From Pseudomonadota bacterium (GTDB lineage: Bacteria > Pseudomonadota > Gammaproteobacteria > Competibacterales > Competibacteraceae): DNA of 40,828 nt. The stretch spans positions 1 through 40,828 of the forward strand of contig JAFEGB010000035.1 in assembly GCA_018240295.1 (NCBI GenBank), in the 5' to 3' direction. Positions 18,525 through 25,861 of the stretch are shown here, one piece after another (position 1 is the first letter of the stretch; each line of letters starts with the position of its first letter). A model generated the notes under the pieces. The model did no database searches and was not told where the DNA came from. It worked only from the letters and a program-made list of their open reading frames with translations. The translations under genes were made by a program, and so were the position numbers.

Positions 18525-18541
18525 GCTGGCCTTTTGCCAGC
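18525..18541. repeat. Small hairpin between draG and the divergent mbtH-like gene
   Basis: GCTGGC and GCCAGC form a 6-bp stem with a CTTTT (plus) or AAAAG (minus) loop, about 55 bases upstream of the ATG at 18472. It may be a leader element. Confidence 0.4.
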
Positions 18542-18560
18542 AAATGATGCACTGCGGCAA

Positions 18561-18587
18561 GCCCGGATTTTGTGCGGGAATCCGGGC
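18561..18587 (-). terminator. Possible terminator or attenuator after draG
   Basis: GCCCGGAT and ATCCGGGC form a perfect 8-bp stem with an 11-base loop, 43 bases beyond the draG stop. Only TT follows on the minus strand, so read-through into the mbtH-like genes is likely. Confidence 0.4.
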
Positions 18588-18629
18588 AGGAGTTCCCCGG
18601 AAATTCCACGCAGGCCGTGCTTGCCGGCC

Positions 18630-19520
18630 TCAGCAGGCCGCGGCGGCGGCGGCCAGTGCCAGCAGCCCGTCGGTCTGCGCGACGATCGCCGCGTGCACGG
18701 ACGGATCGAGCTTCTTCAGCCAGCGCCGCGGCAGGCGGCTGGCGCCGCAGCGGGCGCCGGCGAGCTGGCCGACGATCGCGCCGGTGGTGTCGGCATCGCC
18801 GCCGCGGTTGACGGTGCGGATCAGGCAGGCCTCGAAGTCCTCCTCGGCGAAGAAGGCATCGAACACCGTCTGCACGGTATCGACGATGTAGCCGCCGGCC
18901 TGGCCCGGATAGGGCTCGAAGCGGAACTGCCGGTGCGACGCGATCAGCGTGTCGGCCTGGAGGCGGCAGTCGGCGGTCGTGCCGCCGAGCATCAGCGTCT
19001 GCGTCATCTGCCCGAGCGTGACGGTGGCGGCGTCGGAAAGCGGGTTGTGATGCGTGAAGCGCGCCTGTTCCAGCGAACGCTTGACCAGCGCCCTCGGGTG
19101 GCCGAGCGTGACGATGGTGACCGGCACGTTGCGCATCGCCGCACCGTTGCCGGCGTCGGCGCTCTCCGGAGTCAGCAGCGAGCCGTCCTTCAGGTAGCGC
19201 CGGATGCCGCGCCGGCAGGTGTTGCCGACATCGGCCGGCTTGCTGCGCAGCCACTCGGCCCAGGCTTCGGCGATCGCCGTCAGCTGCCAGCCGCCGGACT
19301 CGATCAGCGCCAGACCGAGCGCCATCGACATCTGCGTGTCGTCGGTGACGGCGCCGGCCCTGAGCTTCAGCCAGCCGCCGCCCTTGATCTCGTCGTGCCG
19401 GCCGTGCTGCGCGGCGATTTCGCGCGCGGTCAGGAATTCCACGGTTGCACCGAGCGCATCGCCGAGCGCCAGGCCGAGGTAGGCGCCCAGGGCGCGGTCG
19501 CGAACGTCACTGTCGTACAT
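18630..19520 (-). CDS. draG: Dinitrogenase reductase activating glycohydrolase DraG
   Basis: The protein has 296 residues; Rhodospirillum rubrum DraG has a similar length. The enzyme removes ADP-ribose from the NifH arginine and restores nitrogenase activity. The metal-binding residues of the ADP-ribosylglycohydrolase fold are present: Asp60 and Asp61 in AVTDDTQMSM, and Asp242 and Asp244 in GGDADTTGAI. The N-terminus RALGAYLGLALGDALGATVEF is typical. The start at 19520 has GGAG 7 bases upstream. An in-frame ATG at 19544 overlaps the draT stop (TGATG) and would add eight residues. Either way, it is coupled to draT. Confidence 0.96.
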   Translation of the reverse strand: MYDSDVRDRALGAYLGLALGDALGATVEFLTAREIAAQHGRHDEIKGGGWLKLRAGAVTDDTQMSMALGLALIESGGWQLTAIAEAWAEWLRSKPADVGNTCRRGIRRYLKDGSLLTPESADAGNGAAMRNVPVTIVTLGHPRALVKRSLEQARFTHHNPLSDAATVTLGQMTQTLMLGGTTADCRLQADTLIASHRQFRFEPYPGQAGGYIVDTVQTVFDAFFAEEDFEACLIRTVNRGGDADTTGAIVGQLAGARCGASRLPRRWLKKLDPSVHAAIVAQTDGLLALAAAAAAC

Positions 19521-19543
19521 CGCAGGGCTCCGGGCATGCGGCA

Positions 19544-20404
19544 TCAGAGCCAGCTGGTGCGCACGCGGTAGTCGCCGCCGATGACGAGGTACTCGCCCTC
19601 GCCCTTGAGCATGTGCTTCGGCAGCAGGTCGTTGAAGAACAGGATCTTGGTCAGCGGCACCTCGGCTTCGAGGATGCAGTCGCCGAACTCGCCGGCGCGG
19701 TCGCGATCGGCGCTGAAGGAACTGAGGTTGTTCAGGCGCAGCTGCGCCGTGCGCTTGTCGATGCGCTGCACCAGCGGGTGCTCGGTGAGATCGTTGACGC
19801 CGCGGTACAGCCGCAGGTGCCGGGCCGGGGGCGGCAGCAGCGGGAAATGTTCGAGCCGCCACTGGCAGAAGCTGTACAGCAGGTCGAGCTGCGCGTGCAC
19901 CGCGTTGTTGTGGAAGCGCGGCGCCATCTTCTCCTCGACATAGGCGATCCACTGCGGGCTGGAGAAGCGCGTCAGCGCCGCCTTGTGCCAGGTCGGGAAC
20001 AGGCCGAAGCGGCTCTCGACCCAGCCCTTGAGCACCGCACCCTCGGGGTTGCTGGCGTCGAAGGCCCAGCCCTTGAGCAGGCGCAGGTAGCTCGCGCGAA
20101 AGCGCCGGCAGGCGCCGCAGGCCGGTTCGTCCGGGCGGGCGAGACCGAACACCACGTCCATGTAGTCCTGGAAGATCTGCCCGGCCGAGCGCGCGTCCGG
20201 GCATTCGGCGAGCTTCGAGTACAGCGCCCGGTTGGTCTCGCGCACGGCCGGGATCACCAGCGGCACCGGGGCGTCGTTGTACGCAAGGCTCGCGATCACC
20301 GCCGCCGGCACGCCGACCAGCGGCGTGCTGTGGCCGATGCGCGACAACGGTGTCGGTTCGGGGGTGTGCGGCGTGTTTTCGGTGCCGGTCCGGGTCAGGC
20401 TCAT
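19544..20404 (-). CDS. draT: NAD+-dinitrogenase-reductase ADP-ribosyltransferase DraT
   Basis: The protein has 286 residues. It transfers ADP-ribose from NAD+ to an arginine of NifH and switches nitrogenase off in response to ammonium or energy loss. Family stretches include FGLFPTWHKAALTRFSSPQW, NNAVHAQLDLLYSFCQWRL, LRLYRGVND, LNNLSSFSADRDRAGEFGD and ILEAEVPLTKILFF. The R, S and E of the ADP-ribosyltransferase triad probably lie in LYRGV, NNLSSFS and LEAEV. The start at 20404 has AGGAG 7 bases upstream. It is divergent from nifH and upstream of draG. A sigma-54-like element at 20651-20666 is placed to drive it. Confidence 0.96.
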   Translation of the reverse strand: MSLTRTGTENTPHTPEPTPLSRIGHSTPLVGVPAAVIASLAYNDAPVPLVIPAVRETNRALYSKLAECPDARSAGQIFQDYMDVVFGLARPDEPACGACRRFRASYLRLLKGWAFDASNPEGAVLKGWVESRFGLFPTWHKAALTRFSSPQWIAYVEEKMAPRFHNNAVHAQLDLLYSFCQWRLEHFPLLPPPARHLRLYRGVNDLTEHPLVQRIDKRTAQLRLNNLSSFSADRDRAGEFGDCILEAEVPLTKILFFNDLLPKHMLKGEGEYLVIGGDYRVRTSWL

Positions 20405-20531
20405 CAGGCAACTCCTCCTCGTTCCTCGTTCCTGCTCGTTCTTGTCGTGGTCCCGGCGCCTGCGCTGCGGCCGGCATCGCCGGTCCTGTCACGGACCCGG
20501 CCGCTGCCGGGCTGCGCCCTGCCGGTTTTCG

Positions 20532-20593
20532 TGTCGGCTGTCTGTCGGCTGTCGTGTCGGTGTTCATGTCGGCATTCATGTCGGCTTTGTCGT
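20532..20593. repeat. Helically phased TGTCGG repeats
   Basis: TGTCGG occurs at 20532, 20543, 20555, 20567 and 20579, spaced 11, 12, 12 and 12 bases, with TGTCGT at 20588. Further copies lie at 20791 and 20819. If draT transcription begins near 20640, the array lies in its leader as CCGACA units. Confidence 0.75.
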
Positions 20594-20650
20594 GCCGGCT
20601 GCCGCCGGCTGCAGCCCAAAGCCGACAAATCGCCGATCCGGGAAACCGTG

Positions 20651-20666
20651 AGCAATCCACATGCCG
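20651..20666 (-). promoter_or_regulatory. Sigma-54-like -24/-12 promoter for draT
   Basis: On the minus strand the sequence reads CGGCATG-TGGA-TTGCT, against the consensus TGGCACG-N4-TTGCW. The GG and GC pairs are present and 10 bases apart, as sigma-54 requires; two consensus positions differ. Transcription would begin near 20640, giving a leader of about 235 bases before draT. Confidence 0.5.
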
Positions 20667-20668
20667 GA

Positions 20669-20693
20669 GCACGCGCGCGCGTACGCGCGTGCG
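20669..20693. other. 25-base alternating purine-pyrimidine tract
   Basis: An unbroken alternating purine/pyrimidine run, mostly CG with a central TA, lies directly behind the draT sigma-54-like element. Such tracts can adopt left-handed DNA under negative supercoiling. The alternation is seen; the structure is inferred. Confidence 0.6.
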
Positions 20694-20721
20694 ATCGGCT
20701 AATTCAGGGCATCGGCCGGGA

Positions 20722-20735
20722 TTGATCCAGATCAA
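20722..20735. promoter_or_regulatory. FNR/Anr box between draT and nifH
   Basis: TTGATCCAGATCAA is a perfect TTGAT-N4-ATCAA site, the binding sequence of FNR, Anr and FixK-type oxygen regulators. No convincing -10 is seen at the matching class II distance on either strand, so its promoter is undecided. Confidence 0.8.
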
Positions 20736-20796
20736 TTCATTGCCGGTCATTCAGGAAACGGGACGGGTAGCCGGCGGCCTGCACGCGGTCTGTCGG

Positions 20797-20810
20797 CATT
20801 CGGCCGAATG
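20797..20810. promoter_or_regulatory. Perfect 14-bp palindrome, possible operator
   Basis: CATTCGGCCGAATG is a perfect palindrome 9 bases before the NifA site and about 105 bases upstream of the nifH -24 box. It matches no regulator site I recognise. Confidence 0.5.
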
Positions 20811-20818
20811 TCCGGATT

Positions 20819-20834
20819 TGTCGGAGAGGACACA
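20819..20834. promoter_or_regulatory. NifA upstream activator sequence
   Basis: TGT-CGGAGAGGAC-ACA fits the TGT-N10-ACA consensus exactly. It lies about 90 bases upstream of the nifH -24/-12 box, the usual enhancer distance, and could also serve the divergent draT element. Confidence 0.8.
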
Positions 20835-20884
20835 CGGTGCGACAGTCATGCAGTCTTGTGTCCGGAGTCTTTTTATCCATTTTT

Positions 20885-20897
20885 AATCAATGACTTG
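20885..20897. promoter_or_regulatory. IHF binding site
   Basis: AATCAATGACTTG matches WATCAA-N4-TTR exactly and lies in the AT-rich stretch between the NifA site and the sigma-54 promoter. There it would bend the DNA so that NifA can touch the polymerase. Confidence 0.75.
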
Positions 20898-20914
20898 TAT
20901 TATTTTATCGAGTT

Positions 20915-20930
20915 TGGCACGCCGGTTGCT
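20915..20930 (+). promoter_or_regulatory. nifH sigma-54 promoter (-24/-12)
   Basis: TGGCACG-CCGG-TTGCT matches the sigma-54 consensus at every conserved position, with correct GG to GC spacing. Transcription should begin near 20941, giving a leader of about 65 bases. Confidence 0.92.
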
Positions 20931-20936
20931 CATTAG

Positions 20937-21881
<945 letters not shown>

Positions 21882-21893
21882 TCGGCGCCGCGA

Positions 21894-21922
21894 GCCCTCC
21901 CTCCGAAAATGCGGGGGAGGGC
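21894..21922 (+). promoter_or_regulatory. Hairpin in the nifH-nifD spacer
   Basis: A 10-bp stem (one G-U pair) with a 9-base loop starts 12 bases after the nifH stop. No U-run follows, so partial termination or 3' protection of a nifH-only mRNA is more likely than full termination. Confidence 0.6.
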
Positions 21923-22025
21923 CGGGACGGGGGTAAACCACACGCGGCGGCATCCCGTTCCGTCCCGCCCATCGGCGAATGGGTTTGCCGCATCGTAAAC
22001 AGGATTCCGATTCTGGGAGGGCCAG

Positions 22026-23480
22026 ATGAGCTCGACGGCTGAAGACATCAAGGCGCGCAACAAGGCGCTGATCGCGGAAGTTCTCGAAGTTTATCCCGAG
22101 AAGGCGAAGAAGAAGCGCCAGAAGCATCTGAACGCGTATGAAGGCGGCAAGCCGGATTGCGGCGTCAAGTCCAACATCAAGTCGCTGCCCGGTGTCATGA
22201 CCATCCGTGGTTGCGCGTACGCCGGTTCCAAGGGCGTGGTGTGGGGTCCGATCAAGGACATGGTCCACATCTCGCACGGTCCGGTCGGCTGCGGCCAGTA
22301 CTCCTGGGCCTCGCGCCGTAACTACTTCATCGGCACGACCGGCATCGATTCCTTCGGCACGATGCAGTTCACGTCCGATTTCCAGGAAAAGGACATCGTC
22401 TTCGGCGGTGACAAGAAGCTCGAAAAGATCATCGACGAGATTCAGGTCCTGTTCCCGCTGAACAAGGGCATCTCGATCCAGTCCGAATGCCCGATCGGCC
22501 TGATCGGCGACGACATCGAAGCCGTCGCGAAGAAGAAGTCCAAGGAATACGAAGGCAAGACCATCGTTCCGGTGCGTTGCGAGGGCTTCCGCGGCGTTTC
22601 GCAGTCGCTCGGCCACCACATCGCCAACGACGCGATCCGTGACTGGGTGTTCGACAAGTCCACCGGCGAGATCGAAGGCTTCGTGCCGACGCCGTACGAC
22701 GTGACGATCATCGGCGACTACAACATCGGCGGCGACGCCTGGTCCTCGCGCATCCTGCTCGAAGAGATGGGCCTGCGCGTGATCGCCCAGTGGTCCGGTG
22801 ACGGCACGCTGGCCGAGCTCGAGAAGACCCCGAAGGCGAAGCTGAACCTCATCCACTGCTACCGCTCGATGAATTACATCTCGCGGCACATGGAAGAGAA
22901 GTACAACATTCCCTGGCTCGAATACAACTTCTTCGGCCCGACCAAGATCGAGGAATCGCTGCGTGCCATCGCCGCGCATTTCGACGACACGATCAAGGCC
23001 AATGCCGAGCGCGTGATCGCCAAGTACAAGGCCCTGACGGATGCCGTCATCGCCAAGTACCGTCCGCGCCTCGAAGGCAAGAAGGTCATGCTGTTCGTCG
23101 GCGGCCTGCGCCCGCGTCACGTGATCGGTGCCTACGAAGATCTGGGCATGGAAGTGGTCGGCACGGGTTATGAGTTCGCCCACAACGACGACTACCAGCG
23201 CACCACGCATTACGTGAAGGACGGCACGCTGATTTACGACGACGTCACCGGCTTCGAGTTCGAGAAGTTCGTCGAGAAGGTCCAGCCCGACCTGGTCGGT
23301 TCCGGCATCAAGGAAAAGTACGTGTTCCAGAAGATGGGCGTGCCGTTCCGTCAGATGCACTCCTGGGACTACTCCGGTCCGTATCACGGCTACGACGGCT
23401 TCGCCATCTTCGCCCGTGACATGGACATGGCGATCAACTCGCCGGTCTGGGGCCTGACCAAGGCGCCGTGGAAGAAGTGA
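22026..23480 (+). CDS. nifD: Nitrogenase MoFe protein alpha chain NifD
   Basis: The protein has 484 residues. NifD holds the FeMo cofactor, where N2 is reduced, and half of each P cluster. The P-cluster ligands are Cys63 (IRGCAYAG), Cys89 ([10 protein letters not shown]) and Cys155 ([11 protein letters not shown]). The FeMo-cofactor ligands are Cys278 ([11 protein letters not shown]) and His445 ([17 protein letters not shown]). All correspond to Azotobacter Cys62, 88, 154, 275 and His442. This marks a standard Mo-type enzyme. GGGAGG lies 5 bases before the ATG. nifK follows after 71 bases. Confidence 0.99.
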   Translation: MSSTAEDIKARNKALIAEVLEVYPEKAKKKRQKHLNAYEGGKPDCGVKSNIKSLPGVMTIRGCAYAGSKGVVWGPIKDMVHISHGPVGCGQYSWASRRNYFIGTTGIDSFGTMQFTSDFQEKDIVFGGDKKLEKIIDEIQVLFPLNKGISIQSECPIGLIGDDIEAVAKKKSKEYEGKTIVPVRCEGFRGVSQSLGHHIANDAIRDWVFDKSTGEIEGFVPTPYDVTIIGDYNIGGDAWSSRILLEEMGLRVIAQWSGDGTLAELEKTPKAKLNLIHCYRSMNYISRHMEEKYNIPWLEYNFFGPTKIEESLRAIAAHFDDTIKANAERVIAKYKALTDAVIAKYRPRLEGKKVMLFVGGLRPRHVIGAYEDLGMEVVGTGYEFAHNDDYQRTTHYVKDGTLIYDDVTGFEFEKFVEKVQPDLVGSGIKEKYVFQKMGVPFRQMHSWDYSGPYHGYDGFAIFARDMDMAINSPVWGLTKAPWKK

Positions 23481-23551
23481 TTAGCGTGCGGGGCGGCAAG
23501 CCGACATACGCCCCGCCTTTACCCGAATTCATGTGATTTTGGAGACAGGCC

Positions 23552-25090
23552 ATGAGCCAGAACGCTGAAAAGGTGCTGGACCACTTCAAGCTGTTCCGCG
23601 AGCCGGAATATGTGGAGATGTTCGAGTCCAAGAAGAAGAACTTCGAGGACGCGGTGCCGGCGGAAGAACTTGAGCGCGTCCGCGAGTGGGCGAAGAGCTG
23701 GGAATACCGCGAAAAGAATTTCGCCCGCGAAGCCCTGACGGTGAATCCGGCCAAGGCCTGTCAGCCGCTCGGTGCGGTGTTCGCCGCGGTCGGCTTCGAG
23801 AGCACGCTGCCGTTCGTGCACGGTTCGCAGGGTTGCGTTGCGTACTACCGCTCGCACTTCAGCCGTCACTTCAAGGAGCCGACCAGCTGCGTCTCCTCGT
23901 CGATGACCGAAGACGCCGCGGTGTTCGGCGGCCTGCAGAACATGATCGACGGCCTCGCGAACAGCAACGCGATGTACAAGCCGAAGATGATCGCCGTGTC
24001 GACCACCTGCATGGCGGAAGTCATCGGTGACGACCTCAACGCCTTCATCAAGACCGCCAAGGAAAAGGGCTCGGTGCCGATGGACATGGATGTGCCGTAT
24101 GCGCACACCCCGGCCTTCGTCGGCAGCCACGTGACCGGCTACGACAACTCGATGAAGGGCGTGCTGACGCACTTCTGGGATAACGCCGAGCGCACCCCGA
24201 ACGAGTCGATCAACCTCATCAACGGTTTCGACGGCTACGTCGTCGGCAACATCCGCGAGCTCAAGCGCGTGCTCGGCCTGATGGGCGTGGACTACACGCT
24301 GATCGGTGACCAGAGCGACGTGTGGGATACGCCGACCGATGGCGAATTCCGCATGTACGACGGCGGCACCAAGATCGAGGACGTGAAGGCTGCGGTCAAC
24401 GCCAAGGCCACGCTGTCGATGCAGGAATACTGCACCGAGAAGACGCTCGCCTACTGCGCCGACAAGGGCCAGCAGACGGTCGCGCTGAATCACCCGGTCG
24501 GCATCGCCGGCACCGATCGCCTGCTGATGGCGCTCTCCGAGCTGACCGGCAAGGAGATCCCGGCGGAGCTGCTGAAGGAGCGCGGCCGTCTGGTCGACGC
24601 GATCGCCGACTCGCAGGCGCACATCCACGGCAAGAGCTTCGCGATCTACGGCGATCCGGACCTCTGCTACGGCCTGACCGAGTTCCTGCTCGAACTCGGC
24701 GCCGAGCCGAAGCACGTGCTCTCGACCAACGGCAACAAGGCCTGGGCCGAGAAGATGCAGGCGCTGTTCAACAGCTCGCCGTTCGGCAAGGGCTGCGTCG
24801 CCTACGCCGGCAAGGACCTCTGGCACATGCGCTCGCTGCTGGCGACGGAGCCGGTCGACTTCCTGATCGGCAACACCTACGGCAAGTACCTGGAGCGTGA
24901 CATCGGCACCCCGCTGATCCGCATCGGCTTCCCGGTGTTCGACCGTCACCACCACCACCGCTCGCCGATCTGGGGCTATCAGGGTGGCATGAACCTGCTC
25001 GTCAAGCTGCTCGACAAGATCTTCGACGAGATGGACAAGGACACCAACATCCCGTCCAAGACCGATTACAGCTTCGACATCATCCGCTGA
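23552..25090 (+). CDS. nifK: Nitrogenase MoFe protein beta chain NifK
   Basis: The protein has 512 residues, with a full N-terminal extension like group I (Azotobacter-type) NifK. The P-cluster ligands are Cys70 ([10 protein letters not shown]), Cys95 ([13 protein letters not shown]) and Cys153 ([12 protein letters not shown]), the same numbers as in A. vinelandii. NifK pairs with NifD as an alpha2-beta2 tetramer. GGAGA (23541-23545) lies 6 bases before the ATG. The next gene is the FeSII-like ferredoxin, 213 bases downstream across a structured spacer. nifE, nifN and other assembly genes are not in this window. Confidence 0.99.
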   Translation: MSQNAEKVLDHFKLFREPEYVEMFESKKKNFEDAVPAEELERVREWAKSWEYREKNFAREALTVNPAKACQPLGAVFAAVGFESTLPFVHGSQGCVAYYRSHFSRHFKEPTSCVSSSMTEDAAVFGGLQNMIDGLANSNAMYKPKMIAVSTTCMAEVIGDDLNAFIKTAKEKGSVPMDMDVPYAHTPAFVGSHVTGYDNSMKGVLTHFWDNAERTPNESINLINGFDGYVVGNIRELKRVLGLMGVDYTLIGDQSDVWDTPTDGEFRMYDGGTKIEDVKAAVNAKATLSMQEYCTEKTLAYCADKGQQTVALNHPVGIAGTDRLLMALSELTGKEIPAELLKERGRLVDAIADSQAHIHGKSFAIYGDPDLCYGLTEFLLELGAEPKHVLSTNGNKAWAEKMQALFNSSPFGKGCVAYAGKDLWHMRSLLATEPVDFLIGNTYGKYLERDIGTPLIRIGFPVFDRHHHHRSPIWGYQGGMNLLVKLLDKIFDEMDKDTNIPSKTDYSFDIIR

Positions 25091-25121
25091 GGCTGCCCGG
25101 ACGCACCGCGCGTGCGTGAAA

Positions 25122-25143
25122 CCCGCCCCGAGCCCGGGGCGGG
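25122..25143 (+). promoter_or_regulatory. Strong hairpin after nifK
   Basis: CCCGCCCCG and CGGGGCGGG form a perfect 9-bp stem with an AGCC loop, 31 bases after the nifK stop. There is no U-run, so it may protect the nifHDK 3' end or pause transcription ahead of the ferredoxin gene. Confidence 0.6.
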
Positions 25144-25160
25144 CGGGGGAACCGGAGGCG

Positions 25161-25224
25161 CCGGCTCCGACCCCCACTCCCGGCGGCCCCCTGAGTGCGC
25201 TTTCTGCGGAGAGCCGGGGCCGCC
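25161..25224 (+). repeat. Competing inverted repeats before the ferredoxin gene
   Basis: GGCGGCCCC (25182-25190) can pair with GGGGCCGCC (25216-25224). CCGGCTC (25161-25167) can pair with GAGCCGG (25211-25217). The two pairings share bases 25216-25217, so they cannot both form fully. No gene fits here. Confidence 0.5.
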
Positions 25225-25303
25225 TCTCTATTTCGGGCGGGTGCCGTTGCTGAAGGCCGGCGACCGTGAAGGCTTCCGTCGTTACATCTGGAGAATCAGG
25301 ATC

Positions 25304-25651
25304 ATGGCCAACGTTACGTTCAGTTCGCCGAGCATGAAGAAGGATGTCACCGTCTACGCGACGGCCGGCGACACGCAGACGCTGCTGGCGGTCGCCAAGC
25401 AGCACAAGATCCCGGTGCACTTCGAGTGCGAGAACGGCGAGTGCGGTTCCTGCGTCGTGCAGGTCACCGTGCTGACCGCCAACGCCCCGTACGCGATCGC
25501 GCTGACGGAGAAGGAAAAGGCGGTCCTGAAGCTCGCCGGCAAGATCACGCCGGAGCAGATCGACAACGCCGAGGTCAACGACGTGCCGCCGCCCTACCGC
25601 CTGGCCTGCCAGTTCATCGTGCGCAACGAGGACATCCTCGTGAAGTTCTGA
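25304..25651 (+). CDS. FeSII (Shethna)-like [2Fe-2S] ferredoxin
   Basis: The protein has 115 residues. The cluster ligands appear as Cys42, Cys47 and Cys50 in FECENGECGSC and Cys102 in YRLACQFIV. The N-terminus (NVTFSSPSM), the LTEKEKAVLK helix and the end (NEDILVKF) follow the Azotobacter vinelandii FeSII protein. In that organism FeSII binds oxidised nitrogenase and protects it from oxygen. It could instead be an electron-donor ferredoxin of the nif cluster, such as FdxD. GGAGA lies 9 bases before the ATG. It sits after nifK and before a strong terminator, so it likely ends the nif transcript. Confidence 0.92.
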   Translation: MANVTFSSPSMKKDVTVYATAGDTQTLLAVAKQHKIPVHFECENGECGSCVVQVTVLTANAPYAIALTEKEKAVLKLAGKITPEQIDNAEVNDVPPPYRLACQFIVRNEDILVKF

Positions 25652-25694
25652 TTGCGGCCGGCACCCGGTGACGGGTGCTGCCAGGGAAGCGCCT

Positions 25695-25728
25695 CGACCC
25701 GCCGCCTGCACGGCGGGTCGGTTTTTTT
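25695..25728 (+). terminator. Intrinsic terminator of the nifHDK-ferredoxin unit
   Basis: CGACCCGCCG and CGGCGGGTCG form a perfect 10-bp stem with a CCTGCA loop, followed by GTTTTTTT. This is a textbook rho-independent terminator 43 bases after the ferredoxin stop. Confidence 0.95.
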
Positions 25729-25861
25729 CGGTTCCGTGACCGCCAGGCGACGGTCGTCCGTGCGGGCAGCGCCAACCTTACCGTTCTGTCATCAGCGTTT
25801 CATGCTGCGTTGCCACACTGCGCCGCCTTGTTTCGAACGGCAGAGCAGGAGGACAGCCGCC

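Noticed and set aside
20405-20800. Additional NifA sites among the many TGT sequences
   Set aside because: None is followed by ACA at ten bases; only 20819-20834 fits.
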